This document shows positions 32,735 to 42,304 of a DNA stretch of 64,000 nt, piece by piece. Within the stretch, counting starts at the first letter, position 1; the number at the start of each line of letters is the position of its first letter. The notes beneath the pieces are model-generated. The model made no database searches, had not been told where the DNA came from, and was given only the letters and a program-made list of their open reading frames with translations. Origin of the DNA: Planococcus lenghuensis (lineage in GTDB: Bacteria > Bacillota > Bacilli > Bacillales_A > Planococcaceae); assembly GCF_001999905.1 (NCBI RefSeq), contig NZ_CP019640.1, forward strand, positions 3,576,001 to 3,640,000, given 5' to 3'. Made by a program: the position numbers and the translations under genes.

Positions 32735-34283
32735 GTAACTACTTAGGTTCTTAAAAAGAGAAACGTCCCTGGTTCACCAAAATGAGTGATTCAAGGAGGT
32801 TCTTCCCTTGTTTTCGGACAGTGGAAATGAACCCGCGTATCCGGGCGAATTGAATAGCCCCTTTTTCCGTGCGGAAAGGGCCGGAAACCTTTGATTTGAC
32901 CTTCATCATCCGCACGTCCCGTTCAGCCTGGTTGTTGTCGAAAGGAACTTGCCCATCCCGAAGAAACCGCAGGATATCGGCCTTGTACAGAACGAACCGC
33001 TCGGCAAGATTCGCTGACTTGGTCTTCTTGTGCTTTCCGCGCTCACCGGGGTTTTTCGGAGGCGGCGGCACCCGCCATTCACCGGCTCCGTTTTCCAGAA
33101 TCTCATCATACCTGAATTCAATCGCGCCGGCTGATTCTTCCGGGACCGGCCTTCCGGCCTCTGTGGCCTGTTTCTTCACCGCCAGTGCTTCCCGCAGGAG
33201 AGTCTGCATCTCAGCTGCCCACCGATGCCCATCGTATTCAGTGATCCCTTCACATTCCCGGATCAGATGGGAACCGCACAGGGCATGCGCTGCCTTGTAG
33301 GCCGGATTGAAGTAGGAGGCCCAGAAATCGTGGACCACCGTCCCCTTATAAGCGGTGAGGAAACCGAAATCATCGAACGCTTCTTTCCCTCTTTTGGGAT
33401 GGATGTGATAAAGCGTCCAGCATGCATTCGAAATGAGATGGAGCCAGTTCCTGCGGCCGTCGGACGACATCCCGGTCTCGTCCGCATGAACGACAGGACT
33501 GTCCAGCAGGCGAACCCGGATTGTCTGCTCATGCGGTTCCAGCCGGTCCGAGAGCTTTTCGAGGCTTGCAAGGAGAGTGCCTTCGCTCGGGCGGTGGCCC
33601 GTGAGATCATTGAACAGCTGGCAGATCCGTTCCAGCGGGAGGTGCTGGTACATATTCAGGTAAGCGGTCCAGGCCTGCACGCCATCCCCATACTGGACAG
33701 GCGCTTTCACTTCCTGCGGAAACGATCCGTACTCCTCGTGCCGGCAGTTCGGACAGCGCTTGGCAGCCGCCTGATGCTCGGTATAGATTAAGCGGGGGAC
33801 CGGCAGGTCCAATACTTGTCTCTTTTTGCAGCTATGGACAGGGACTTCTCCTAGCAGATAACTGCAGTGTGTACAGATTTCCGGCTCATGGACGATCACT
33901 TCGTCCGGTGTTGCACTCATCTTCAGCGTATGCCCTTTATGTCCGTTCGGGGCTCCATGTTTGCCGCCCGGCTTCCGAAGGCTTTTCGGTTTCCGGAAAC
34001 CATCGGAAGATGGCGGTTTACTGCTGTTGCGGCTGTTTGTGCCAAGCTGCCGCTCGAGATCCTGTACCCGGGTTTCCAGTTGGTCGATTTTCGTCTCCAG
34101 TTTTTCAATGTATGTACAAAGACCCGTCAGGACCTTCTCGATCTCCTCGGGCGTACTGTGACTGATTGCTTTGATCTCTTCCGGGCTGAGCTTCATGATT
34201 GGCACCCCGCTTTCAATAAGTGAAATTGGGAATCGATACCCGCTGCACAGAAAGTTAAACTTGAGGCATACCTAAGTAGTTAC
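32735..34283 (-). mobile_element. IS66-family insertion sequence (ISBst12-like, single transposase)
   Basis: 1549 bp. Terminal inverted repeats GTAACTACTTAGGT (left end 32735) and its exact complement (right end 34283) are flanked by an 8-bp direct repeat CGAAGATT at 32727-32734 and 34284-34291. Eight-base duplications and GTAA ends are typical of IS66. Only a TnpC-type transposase is encoded, as in the ISBst12 subgroup. Perfect ends and duplication indicate a recent insertion. Confidence 0.93.
32751..34205 (-). CDS. IS66-family transposase
   Basis: 484 residues. N-terminal leucine-zipper-like coiled coil (about 25-60), the NSSKPPSSDG linker, a zinc-finger region with CTHC and CPNC pairs (about 110-155), and a DDE domain with HADETG, VVHDFWASY and the final acidic motif FDNNQAERDVRMMKVK. 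The typical C-terminal segment after it is present. Full length with no frameshift, so probably functional. Acts on its own element's ends. Confidence 0.93.
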   Translation of the reverse strand: MPIMKLSPEEIKAISHSTPEEIEKVLTGLCTYIEKLETKIDQLETRVQDLERQLGTNSRNSSKPPSSDGFRKPKSLRKPGGKHGAPNGHKGHTLKMSATPDEVIVHEPEICTHCSYLLGEVPVHSCKKRQVLDLPVPRLIYTEHQAAAKRCPNCRHEEYGSFPQEVKAPVQYGDGVQAWTAYLNMYQHLPLERICQLFNDLTGHRPSEGTLLASLEKLSDRLEPHEQTIRVRLLDSPVVHADETGMSSDGRRNWLHLISNACWTLYHIHPKRGKEAFDDFGFLTAYKGTVVHDFWASYFNPAYKAAHALCGSHLIRECEGITEYDGHRWAAEMQTLLREALAVKKQATEAGRPVPEESAGAIEFRYDEILENGAGEWRVPPPPKNPGERGKHKKTKSANLAERFVLYKADILRFLRDGQVPFDNNQAERDVRMMKVKSKVSGPFRTEKGAIQFARIRGFISTVRKQGKNLLESLILVNQGRFSF

Positions 34284-34654
34284 CGAAGATTAATGATTTC
34301 CATTTCTTCAGAGGGCAGGCACAGCAACGTTTTTTTCAGGCATTCCTGTTCATCCCATTGTTCAAGCGGATCGGAAAACGGGACGGGAACCAAGTGGAAA
34401 TCCAGCTGGTCACCAATCGGAACCCCCTTTTTCTTCCGGTAATGGTCAATGGCGGTATTGCGCGCGACGGTCAGCAGCCAGGCTTTCGGATTCGGTTCCT
34501 TCTCCAGCCAATGCCTCTTTTCGTATGCTTTCCGGAATGTGTCACTGACCACGTCTTCCGCATCCCATTTGTTCCCGAGCTTCGCGTAAATATACCGGTA
34601 AACATCATCAAAGTACTCATCATACAGTGCAATGAAACGCGCCTCCACTACCAA
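34280..34654 (-). pseudogene. 5' part of IS-disrupted sigma-70-family (ECF-like) factor gene
   Basis: The first 124 residues keep sigma region 2 (FIALYDEYFDDVYRYIYAKL, DAEDVVSDTFRKAYEK, PKAWLLTVARNTAIDHYRKKK) and stop at a TAA created by the IS end just after IINLR, before region 4. Without region 4 it cannot recognise a -35 element. A strong AAGGAGGGG site and TTG/GTG start remain at 34654. The divergent NlpC/P60-like gene and the coupled 71-residue ORF are its neighbours and possible former targets or partners. Confidence 0.88.
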
Positions 34655-34820
34655 TTACCCCTCCTTTTTTTGCCGTTCACTTAATAAACGTCCAACAGCG
34701 GCATTAGATCGCATGAAAAACAGCGAAATCTGAATTATTTTTCAGAAGATGTTGCATTTTTCGTTTTCGTCCGTTTTATAGGTGTAACAAAAAAACAAAA
34801 GAGCAAAGGGGTTTATTATT

Positions 34821-35309
34821 GTGAACAAAACATCAAAAGCATTTTTTACCGCTGTCATTGCCGCTTCAGTCGCCTGCGGGTCCATTCCGGTTTCCGCCGC
34901 CGCAGGAAGTCAGGCAGCAGCCGTCACCCAGCAACAGGAATCCAAGGTTATCACGTATGCCAAGAGCCTGATGGGCACGCCATATAAAGCAGGCGGAACA
35001 ACGGTCAAAGGATTCGATGCCTCCGGTTTCGTCCAGCACGTCTATGGAAAGTACGGCTACAAACTTCCAAGAACCAGCAAAGATATGTACAGAACCGGCA
35101 TTAAAACAACGAAACCCGTGCCAGGAGATCTCGTGTTCTTCGATACGAAAAATGACGGCAAAAAAGCTGTGACATTCGTCGGCATTTATCTCGGCAACAG
35201 TAAATTCATCGCTGTGACGCTATCCAAAGGGGTATCCATCCAGAAAACGACAGATGCCTACTGGAAGTCGAAGTACATGGGTGCCCGGAAAGCGCCGGTT
35301 AAAAAATAA
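34821..35309 (+). CDS. NlpC/P60-domain protein lacking catalytic Cys and His (pseudoenzyme)
   Basis: 162 residues. Signal peptide (residues 1-27, cleavage after PVSAAA) then one NlpC/P60 fold (about 42-150). Families of DL-endopeptidases have DCSGFV and SHVGIY; here they read FDASGFVQHVY and VTFVGIYLGNSKF, so the nucleophilic Cys is Ala (GCC) and the His is Phe (TTC). The fold markers GTPYKAGG, VPGDLVFFDT and GVSI remain. It is likely a secreted cell-wall-binding or inhibitor-like protein and not a hydrolase. GTG start behind AAAGGGG. Divergent from the interrupted sigma factor gene. Confidence 0.85.
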   Translation: MNKTSKAFFTAVIAASVACGSIPVSAAAGSQAAAVTQQQESKVITYAKSLMGTPYKAGGTTVKGFDASGFVQHVYGKYGYKLPRTSKDMYRTGIKTTKPVPGDLVFFDTKNDGKKAVTFVGIYLGNSKFIAVTLSKGVSIQKTTDAYWKSKYMGARKAPVKK

Positions 35310-35315
35310 AAAAGA

Positions 35316-35341
35316 GGCCGCAGAAGAAAGATTCTGCGGCC
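35316..35341. terminator. Bidirectional terminator
   Basis: GGCCGCAGAA / TTCTGCGGCC stem between the convergent NlpC/P60 and ggt genes, with A-rich sequence on one side and TTTACTG on the other. Confidence 0.7.
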
Positions 35342-35357
35342 TTTACTGTTCCATCTC

Positions 35358-37076
35358 TTATTTTTTCGGCAGTTCCTCAGGTCCTCCTGCCATTCCTGGC
35401 CGCGGTGAATCGGCGGCGCCATACATGTATCCAGTTGATGGATTGATCAAAATCGCCTGCACATCCCCGATTCTGGAGTCGGACGTTTTCACCTTGTAGC
35501 CAGTGTCTACTTTATAACCTATGCTGTTCAGTTTTTCCTTGGCCGCTTCAGCGATTCCGTCTTCCCACTGGACTGATAGATCTGCACTGATATAGATACG
35601 CGGTTCTGCAATCGCTTCTTTCAAGTCCATCTTGTGATCCACGACATTCAGCAGCACCTGAAGGACAGAAGCGATGATGGTGAACCCGCCCGGTGAACCG
35701 AGTGTAAAGAACGGCTTGCCATCATGAAAACCGATTGTGGGCGATTTAGAGCTGACAGGGCGTTTGCTGCCGTCCGGCTCATTAGCGCCTCCCGGTTTCG
35801 GGCTGAAATCAGTCAGGTCATTATTAAGCAGGAAGCCGTATCCCGGCACCATAATGCCGGTACCAAACATCCGTTCAATGGATGATGTGCAGGCTGCCAC
35901 ATTGCCCCAGCAGTCAACTGCCGTAAAATGAGTGGTTTCCATTCCTTGTTCAGCTGATTCCTGTCTGATCAGCCTGTTCGGTTTTCCGTCCTGGTATTTC
36001 CATGGGTCTCCGAACTCCATTCGCTCGCTGCGGTACTTGAAATTGATCAGGCTTTGCCGCTCTTCAAGATAATCCGGATGCAGAAGACCTTCCAGCGGAA
36101 TGCTGACAAAGTCCGGATCCCCGATATAAGCCGCCAGATCCGACTGCGTTAACCGCATCGCTTCCGCCAGAAGAAAATATTTTTCCCAGGCACGCGGGTC
36201 ATACTGGTCAATATTGAATGGTTCAAGCAATTTAAGAAGCTGTGCTACTGCGAATCCGCCGCCATCCGGCGGAACCGGGAAAGCAAAGTTGAATTCCCGG
36301 TAACCGCTCCATAAAGGCTCTTCGACGATTACCTGGTAATCCAGCAAATCCTTTTTCGTCATCTGTCCGCCAAGATCCTGCACCGCCGCAACAATTGCAT
36401 CCGCAATCTCCCCTTCATAAACAGATTCGAATCCTTTATCCCGGATGATTTTCAACGCATTTGCCAAGTCAGGCTGCTTTACAGTATCGCCTTCTTTCAG
36501 CGGATTTCCGTTTGGCATGAAAACTTTTCTCGCTTCCTCCCCCATACGGTAGCGGAATTGCTCAATTGTCCGCTCCCAAAGTGCATTCACCCGGTATCCT
36601 TTCTCTGCCAGCTTAATAGCCGGATCTATCAGACGGTCAAGCGGCATCGTCCCATAGCGCTTATGTGCCGTTTCCATCAGTTTCATGATTCCCGGTACAC
36701 CGATCGCCTGCGGGCTGGTCGAACGCTCGTCAAATGGGATCACATTTCTGTCCTCATCCAGAAACAAGTCAGACGTAACAGCAGCCGGCGCCTTGGAATG
36801 TCCGTTCATCACTTTTGTCTCACTCTGTTCGCTATCGTAATATGTCAAAAAACCGCTGGCGCCAATTCCGGTGTTGATCCCTTCGGTGGACGTCAATGCA
36901 AACTGCATGGCAATCAAGGCATCTGCTGCATTTCCGCCGTCGCGTAATACTTGTTCCCCCGCTTTTGTCGCTTCTGCAGAAGCGCTGGCTGCCATGCCAT
37001 AGCTTCCGCTTGCTGTCTGCTGATGCGCTTCACGCTTACCCGATTTCTGGTTTTGAAAAATTTTATCCAGTCCCAT
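35358..37076 (-). CDS. ggt: Gamma-glutamyltransferase family protein
   Basis: 572 residues. Cleaves gamma-glutamyl bonds (glutathione and related). It keeps the N-terminal DGGNAADALIAMQFAL, the autoprocessing/nucleophile region METTHFTAVDCWGN (catalytic Thr at the processed small-subunit N-terminus), the LLNNDLTDF segment and GSPGGFTII for the oxyanion site. No signal peptide is seen, so it is probably cytoplasmic, as for several Bacilli homologues. AGGTGG precedes the ATG. Single gene. Confidence 0.9.
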   Translation of the reverse strand: MGLDKIFQNQKSGKREAHQQTASGSYGMAASASAEATKAGEQVLRDGGNAADALIAMQFALTSTEGINTGIGASGFLTYYDSEQSETKVMNGHSKAPAAVTSDLFLDEDRNVIPFDERSTSPQAIGVPGIMKLMETAHKRYGTMPLDRLIDPAIKLAEKGYRVNALWERTIEQFRYRMGEEARKVFMPNGNPLKEGDTVKQPDLANALKIIRDKGFESVYEGEIADAIVAAVQDLGGQMTKKDLLDYQVIVEEPLWSGYREFNFAFPVPPDGGGFAVAQLLKLLEPFNIDQYDPRAWEKYFLLAEAMRLTQSDLAAYIGDPDFVSIPLEGLLHPDYLEERQSLINFKYRSERMEFGDPWKYQDGKPNRLIRQESAEQGMETTHFTAVDCWGNVAACTSSIERMFGTGIMVPGYGFLLNNDLTDFSPKPGGANEPDGSKRPVSSKSPTIGFHDGKPFFTLGSPGGFTIIASVLQVLLNVVDHKMDLKEAIAEPRIYISADLSVQWEDGIAEAAKEKLNSIGYKVDTGYKVKTSDSRIGDVQAILINPSTGYMYGAADSPRPGMAGGPEELPKK

Positions 37077-37210
37077 CTATATAACCACCTCTTTCATTAA
37101 ATTCAGTCCCCCACCGTCGGAACAAACTGTCCGATTTGCTGTCTTTTTTCCATACCCCAACAAGGGCGAATGTAAAATTTCAAGTACGGTTCTTAAGTTA
37201 TATAGACACC

Positions 37211-37252
37211 AAAAAAGAGTTCTCGGGCCAAGAGCCGGAGAACTCTTTTTTA
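37211..37252. terminator. Bidirectional hairpin terminator
   Basis: AAAAAAGAGTTCTC / GAGAACTCTTTTTT, 14-bp stem, 14-base loop; ends the DUF2269 gene on the minus strand. Confidence 0.8.
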
Positions 37253-37259
37253 TGCAGTT

Positions 37260-37817
37260 TCAAGATACTTCCACGGCTGCTTTTTGGTGCAGCAACAGCT
37301 GTGCTGCTGTCAGCCCCACAAGCAATGCCAGCACAATAGCCGTAAGCGATCCAACGAGTCCAACCTTTACCGTCATCAAAAACAGAATCGCCACCGTCAT
37401 CATCGTCATTGTCAGCACTGAACTCCAAAGCGTCCGATCCCGGACTTGCATCGTCAATTCCGGTCCAGGGCTCAATTCATCTGATTTCTCAGCAGTTTCC
37501 AGAATCCGCTTCAGCCGCTTCAGGTTGATCACCGGACCCGCAACACTCATTCCGACCAGGAGCGCCAATGAAATATTGATCCATGCCATTTGCCAGCCCC
37601 ATGTCGTAATGACGAGGTAGAGACCAGGCAACAGGATCAGCAGCGTGCTGAGTGGCAGCAGTCCATCCATCTTCACCGCCATGGCCGACCAGATCCGGAG
37701 CGTTTCTGTCTTCTCCGCTTTCAGCATCGCTGCCATGGCCGTCAAGGTGATCCCTACTGCCGTAAACATCAGCACCGTCCCGAGGATGTGAGAAAATAGC
37801 ACAATTTCATACATCAT
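37260..37817 (-). CDS. DUF2269-like integral membrane protein
   Basis: 185 residues with four predicted membrane helices (about 5-30, 50-80, 82-100, 135-175). The N-terminal pattern FSHILGTVLMFTAVG matches the DUF2269 style of putative membrane proteins. AAAGGAGGGCTCCC precedes ATG-ATG. Monocistronic; no established function. Confidence 0.75.
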   Translation of the reverse strand: MMYEIVLFSHILGTVLMFTAVGITLTAMAAMLKAEKTETLRIWSAMAVKMDGLLPLSTLLILLPGLYLVITTWGWQMAWINISLALLVGMSVAGPVINLKRLKRILETAEKSDELSPGPELTMQVRDRTLWSSVLTMTMMTVAILFLMTVKVGLVGSLTAIVLALLVGLTAAQLLLHQKAAVEVS

Positions 37818-37949
37818 TATGGGAGCCCTCCTTTCTCCTCTTCTTATTTTATCAGAATTTTTTGTTAATATTCTATTTTTTCAATTAATTCATTGTATTC
37901 TTTTGATGAAAAATGTTTTTTGGGGCAGCTCTAGCTGCAAGTAATGCAT

Positions 37950-37981
37950 CACAAAAAACACCGCCGGGCTTCCCAGCGGTG
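37950..37981 (-). terminator. Terminator of the alpha/beta hydrolase gene
   Basis: CACCGC / GCGGTG stem followed by TTTTTTG on the minus strand. Confidence 0.75.
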
Positions 37982-37998
37982 CGTCTCTTGTCCTCTGT

Positions 37999-38817
37999 TT
38001 ACTTGACTCTGTCCAAATGCGCCTGGATTTCCTGCGCCACGAGCAACGGATTATCCAGGTTTGAGAAGTGACCGGCTTCCGGCAATACTTTAAACGTTGA
38101 ACCAGGCACCGTCTCCTGAAGTTTGAGCCCCCAATACGGCGGCAGGTAACGGTCAAACTGACCATACAGGAAAGTTGCAGTCATTTTCAGTTGCGCCAGT
38201 TTTGGCACGATGTCTTCTGTCTGATGATGGTCCAGTGCGAATGATGCTTCCTGCAGTTCCGCTAGTCCACCGGGGTGATCAAACGGTGACAGGAAGTGTT
38301 CCAGCACTTCAGGCGTCAGCAGTTCGGGATGGAACAGCCCGACCCGGAAGAATTTTTCGATGAACAGCACCGGTGACTCGAATTCCAGCGCGGTCGGGTA
38401 TCGGAGCGCCACAACGCTCGGGAGCGGCCAATTATTGAATGCGACACCATCGAGGACGACAAGGCTCTTGATCTTTTCCGGGAAATTCACCGCGAGTATC
38501 TGTGCGACACCGCCGCCAAGGTCATGACCGACCACGTGCGCTTCCGGAATACCCAACGTTTCCATAAGCGCCAGAACATGCATCGCCTGAAGCGGAAGCG
38601 TCAGCGCTTCCCGGCCTGCCCGCTCGGATGCGCCGAAACCGACCATATCCGGTGCGATCACGGTATACTTCTGTGCCAATTGCGGCATCACATGAATCCA
38701 TTCAAATGAGTTGGATGGGATGCCATGCATGAGAATGATTGTTTCCGGTCCGGAACCTGCCGTTCTGTACGCTATTTTATGTTCGCCTGCCTGCACTTCC
38801 TTTTGTTCGATTTTCAC
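37999..38817 (-). CDS. Alpha/beta hydrolase (Asp-nucleophile type)
   Basis: 272 residues. Oxyanion motif LMHGIPSNSFEW near 30, nucleophile elbow VVGHDLGGGVAQ near 97 with Asp in place of Ser, FLYGQFDRYLPP and EAGHFSNLDNP with the catalytic His. The Asp nucleophile is typical of haloalkane dehalogenases and epoxide hydrolases, so it probably hydrolyses an ether, epoxide or C-halogen bond; substrate not known. GTG start behind GAGGAGTGG. Monocistronic. Confidence 0.85.
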   Translation of the reverse strand: MKIEQKEVQAGEHKIAYRTAGSGPETIILMHGIPSNSFEWIHVMPQLAQKYTVIAPDMVGFGASERAGREALTLPLQAMHVLALMETLGIPEAHVVGHDLGGGVAQILAVNFPEKIKSLVVLDGVAFNNWPLPSVVALRYPTALEFESPVLFIEKFFRVGLFHPELLTPEVLEHFLSPFDHPGGLAELQEASFALDHHQTEDIVPKLAQLKMTATFLYGQFDRYLPPYWGLKLQETVPGSTFKVLPEAGHFSNLDNPLLVAQEIQAHLDRVK

Positions 38818-38911
38818 GGTACCACTCCTCGTTTTTTTGATAACGGGCTGTTCCGTCTTGGATATCTTTCCCTGCCGTCAGGCAAACTACTCTTTCCCAG
38901 TCAGAGCAGAC

Positions 38912-40180
38912 TTATTTGACTTGCCCGTTCCCTTTGATGACATACTTCATCGATGTAAGCGCAGGAAGTCCCATCGGCCCGCGGGCGTGCAGTTTCTGGG
39001 TGCTGATTCCGATTTCCGCCCCGAAGCCGAATTCAAATCCGTCGGTGAAGCGCGTGGAGGCATTATGGTAAACCGCTGCGGCATCCACTTCTGCCAAGAA
39101 CCGCTCCGCATGATCAGCTGCAGCTGAAATGATCGCTTCGGAATGCCGGGTCCCGTACGTATTGATGTGGGCAATTGCGCCGTCAACATCCGCCACTGTC
39201 TTCATCGCCACTTCAAGCCCCAGGTACTCTGTTTCCCAATCCTCTTCAATTGCAGGAATCACGCCGTCTGCCTGCTGCACCACCGGGTCCCCGTGGACAA
39301 CGACTCCCTTCTCCTGAAGAACAGCGAGCAGCTCAGGCAGATGCCGGGCCGCCCACGTCTCCTGTATGAGAATGGTTTCGCAGGCATTGCAGACCGAGGG
39401 ACGCTGGGTTTTCGCATTCACCGCGATATCGATCGCCATCTCAAGGTCTGCCGTTTCGTCAATGTAGATATGGCAATTCCCGGCGCCTGTCTCGAGCACC
39501 GGAACAGTCGCGTTTGCCACGACCGTCTGGATGAGTTTCGCCCCGCCCCGCGGGATGAGCACATCCAAATACTCGTTCAGCTTGAACATGGCTGTCGCCG
39601 TTTCTCTGCGTGTGTCTTCGATGAGCTGTACCGCTTCAGCGGGGACAGCTGTCTCACTAAGCGCCTGATGGATGACTCGGACAAGCGCTTTGTTGGAATG
39701 AATAGCTGTTGAACTTCCGCGCAATACCACGGCATTCCCGGTTTTCAAACACAGGCTCGCCGCATCGACCGTCACGTTCGGTCTTGCTTCATAAATCATT
39801 CCGATGACACCGATCGGCACCCGGATTGATGAAATGACGAGACCATTCGGCCGCTCCCATTTCTCCAGAACTTCTCCTACCGGATCCGCCAGTCCGGTCA
39901 GCTGTACCAATGCCTCTGCCATATCCTGCAGGCGGCCTTCATCCAACCGAAGGCGGTCCAGCAGGGATTCCGTCATGCCACTGTTTCTGCCGGCCACGAT
40001 ATCCTTATCATTTTTCGCTAGAATAAATTCCTGTTCCCGGACCAACGCTGAAGCAATTTGGTGAAGTGCCCGATTTTTTTGATCTGTTGTCAATTTCGCC
40101 ATCGATGAAGCTGCCGCTTTTGCTTTTTTTGCTTTATCAATCAGCTCAGAGACCTGTTCCGTCTGAATCGCTTCCGTCAT
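38912..40180 (-). CDS. proA: Gamma-glutamyl phosphate reductase
   Basis: 422 residues. Second step of proline synthesis: reduces gamma-glutamyl phosphate with NADPH to glutamate semialdehyde. The catalytic Cys lies in [11 protein letters not shown] near residue 260, with the aldehyde-dehydrogenase-like [12 protein letters not shown] before it and [18 protein letters not shown] segment ([15 protein letters not shown]) near the N-terminus. I place the start at ATG 40180 behind AAAGGGGCAGGAG, 15 bases after the proB stop codon. Operon proB-proA. Confidence 0.95.
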   Translation of the reverse strand: MTEAIQTEQVSELIDKAKKAKAAASSMAKLTTDQKNRALHQIASALVREQEFILAKNDKDIVAGRNSGMTESLLDRLRLDEGRLQDMAEALVQLTGLADPVGEVLEKWERPNGLVISSIRVPIGVIGMIYEARPNVTVDAASLCLKTGNAVVLRGSSTAIHSNKALVRVIHQALSETAVPAEAVQLIEDTRRETATAMFKLNEYLDVLIPRGGAKLIQTVVANATVPVLETGAGNCHIYIDETADLEMAIDIAVNAKTQRPSVCNACETILIQETWAARHLPELLAVLQEKGVVVHGDPVVQQADGVIPAIEEDWETEYLGLEVAMKTVADVDGAIAHINTYGTRHSEAIISAAADHAERFLAEVDAAAVYHNASTRFTDGFEFGFGAEIGISTQKLHARGPMGLPALTSMKYVIKGNGQVK

Positions 40181-40197
40181 CTCTCCTGCCCCTTTCA

Positions 40198-41304
40198 TCA
40201 TTGGCGGACCCACCGCTCCCGGTGGATAACAACCCGGCGCTCGCCGGTTGTCTTTGCCATCGCCTCAACACTTGTTAACCCTTTAATCTCCGCCAGCTCA
40301 TCTGAGGAATAATTCACTTGCCCTTTCCCGATGATTTTCCCTTCCGGATTCACCACTTCGACAACATCATGGACTGTAAAATGACCGATGATCTCGGTAA
40401 TCCCGACAGGTAACAGGCTTTTTCCAAACTGTAGCAATGCCAGTTCCGCTCCTGGATCCACCGTTATCCGGCCGGCCGGTACGGAATGGTAAGTGAGCCA
40501 CTGCTTCAGCACGGGCATACCCATTCCCTCGGTTATGTTTCCGATATACGTGCCGTCCCCATTCCCTTCCAGCACATTTGCGAGTTTGTCATTTCCGGTG
40601 CCTGTCCCGATAAAGACCGGAACACCCATCCGGAGTGCAGTCCGTGCTGCCTCCACTTTCGATTTCATCCCGCCGGTTCCGGCTTTGGATCCGGCTCCGG
40701 ATGCAGCTGCAATTAATTCATCCGTAATGTCGGGAAGAAAACTATACTTATGCGCTTTCGGGTTGGTTTTCGGGTTCTCTCCGTAAATGCCATTGACGTC
40801 TGTCAGCATGATGAGGAAGTCCGCATGAATGGACCCGCTGACCAGTGCCGACAGCATATCGTTATCTCCGAATGTCAGCCCTTCAATTGAAACCGAATCG
40901 TTTTCATTGATGACAGGCAGTACGTTCCGCTTCAATAATTCCGCCAATGTTGTATGGACATTATTGTATAACTCTTTCGATACGACATTTTGACGGGTCA
41001 GCAGCAGCTGCGCTGCAACGATTCCATGTTTTTTGAACTCTTCCGTGTAACTCTGCATCAGCAACCCCTGTCCGACTGCCGCTGCCGCCTGCCTCCCAGC
41101 CACCGTAACCGGACGAGCCGGGTAACCGAGTCCCGTAAACCCGGCGGCCACTGCTCCCGAAGAAACCAAAATCACTTCATGGCCCATTTCCTTTAGCCGG
41201 GCAAGTGCCCGAACATGCTCTTGCAGCTTGGCCGTAGAGAGCCCGCCGCTTGCGTTCGTCAATGAACTGCTGCCTATTTTGACGACAATTCTCTTCTTCG
41301 CCAT
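40198..41304 (-). CDS. proB: Glutamate 5-kinase
   Basis: 368 residues. First, proline-controlled step of proline synthesis. Amino-acid-kinase domain with [32 protein letters not shown] and [12 protein letters not shown], followed by a C-terminal PUA domain (about 275-365, [33 protein letters not shown]). ATG 41304 follows GGTGGTGGG. A clear sigma-A promoter lies about 75 bases upstream; no T-box was recognised in the short leader. Confidence 0.95.
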   Translation of the reverse strand: MAKKRIVVKIGSSSLTNASGGLSTAKLQEHVRALARLKEMGHEVILVSSGAVAAGFTGLGYPARPVTVAGRQAAAAVGQGLLMQSYTEEFKKHGIVAAQLLLTRQNVVSKELYNNVHTTLAELLKRNVLPVINENDSVSIEGLTFGDNDMLSALVSGSIHADFLIMLTDVNGIYGENPKTNPKAHKYSFLPDITDELIAAASGAGSKAGTGGMKSKVEAARTALRMGVPVFIGTGTGNDKLANVLEGNGDGTYIGNITEGMGMPVLKQWLTYHSVPAGRITVDPGAELALLQFGKSLLPVGITEIIGHFTVHDVVEVVNPEGKIIGKGQVNYSSDELAEIKGLTSVEAMAKTTGERRVVIHRERWVRQ

Positions 41305-41377
41305 CCAGTTCCCACCACCCTGATCCATTCTTTAATGCCTGCAGCACATCCCTAATTCTTCAGCAACTTATTGTGTA

Positions 41378-41406
41378 ATTATGCAATCAAAAGAATTTTT
41401 AGTCAA
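41378..41406 (-). promoter_or_regulatory. Sigma-A promoter of proBA
   Basis: TTGACT (41401-41406 minus), 17-base spacer, CATAAT (41378-41383). Confidence 0.6.
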
Positions 41407-41436
41407 AGGTGAACTGGATGTTTTTCAAAAATTTTA

Positions 41437-41467
41437 AAAAGCTTCCTCTTGGATAGAGCAAGCTTTT
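41437..41467 (-). terminator. Terminator of the GNAT gene
   Basis: AAAAGCTT / AAGCTTTT stem followed by TTAAAATTTTTG on the minus strand; located just upstream of the proBA promoter. Confidence 0.55.
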
Positions 41468-41490
41468 GCGTTCAGAGTTATAATGCTCCG

Positions 41491-42204
41491 TTATGTGCCG
41501 ATCCGGTAAATGCCTTTTTTATCGCGCAGCCGGCAGCCATTGCGTTCGAATATCCGGATCATGTGCCGATTGCTCTCGTCGGTACTGCCGACATACACAA
41601 TTGCGTTGAACCGCTCACGCATGAGTCCGAGCGACAGCCGGTGCAGAATCGCGCCGTATCCCTTTCCCCGCTCCTCGGGCACGACGCCAAAATAAAACAG
41701 GCGTCCTTCGTCTGCGGTTCCTTGTTCGATGTGCGGGATGCTGATGCCGACGGCCTGTCCGTTCTCCCGGAAGATGAAGCAATGCACCCGCCAGTCGGCG
41801 CCGAGTTCACTGCTTAAGGATTCCATGATCTGTTCAATCGAGAACAGGTTGTTTTTGTTGGCTGAGCCGCTCCGGCAGCGGTCATACAGCACCGCAAATT
41901 CCGAATCGGTCAGAATGCTTTCCGCAAGGGATTCTGCTGTGATTCCCGGTTCTCTATCAGCGGAACCCTCTAATTCCTTCGTGTATTCGACAATCGCTGA
42001 AATCTTCCGGAAGCCCAGTCCCAGCAGCCAGTCTTTATACGCCTCGTCCATCAGCAGCGACAGGTACCCGACTTGCTGCTGTTTCCATTCCTCAAGCAAT
42101 TCCGCAAATGTTTTCCGGTATGCTTCCGGCGCTGCACCTTGTTCTTTCACCTGGTCCACGAGCCAGTACTCGCGGTCTTTTTTGATCGTGCTGAATAATC
42201 GCAT
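41491..42204 (-). CDS. GNAT-family acetyltransferase
   Basis: 237 residues from ATG 42204 behind a GGAGGAGAGGGAG site. The C-terminal half is a GNAT fold: FYFGVVPEERGKGYGAILHRL gives the acetyl-CoA loop (RGKGYG), and STDESNRHMIRIFERNGCR is motif B. The N-terminal half (about 1-110) is a poorly conserved helical region. The acceptor is unknown. Monocistronic, divergent from the flavodoxin-like reductase gene. Confidence 0.85.
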   Translation of the reverse strand: MRLFSTIKKDREYWLVDQVKEQGAAPEAYRKTFAELLEEWKQQQVGYLSLLMDEAYKDWLLGLGFRKISAIVEYTKELEGSADREPGITAESLAESILTDSEFAVLYDRCRSGSANKNNLFSIEQIMESLSSELGADWRVHCFIFRENGQAVGISIPHIEQGTADEGRLFYFGVVPEERGKGYGAILHRLSLGLMRERFNAIVYVGSTDESNRHMIRIFERNGCRLRDKKGIYRIGT

Positions 42205-42304
42205 GCTCCCTCTCCTCCGCTTTGTTCTTCCTGAATATTTTACACCTACCGCCGGGTCTGGTTTACTTAATTTATCGTGAAAAGACAAAGAGAGGGGTTT
42301 TCAG

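Noticed and set aside
41305-41377. T-box leader for proBA
   Set aside because: The leader between promoter and proB is too short and lacks the T-box TGGNACC-type core.
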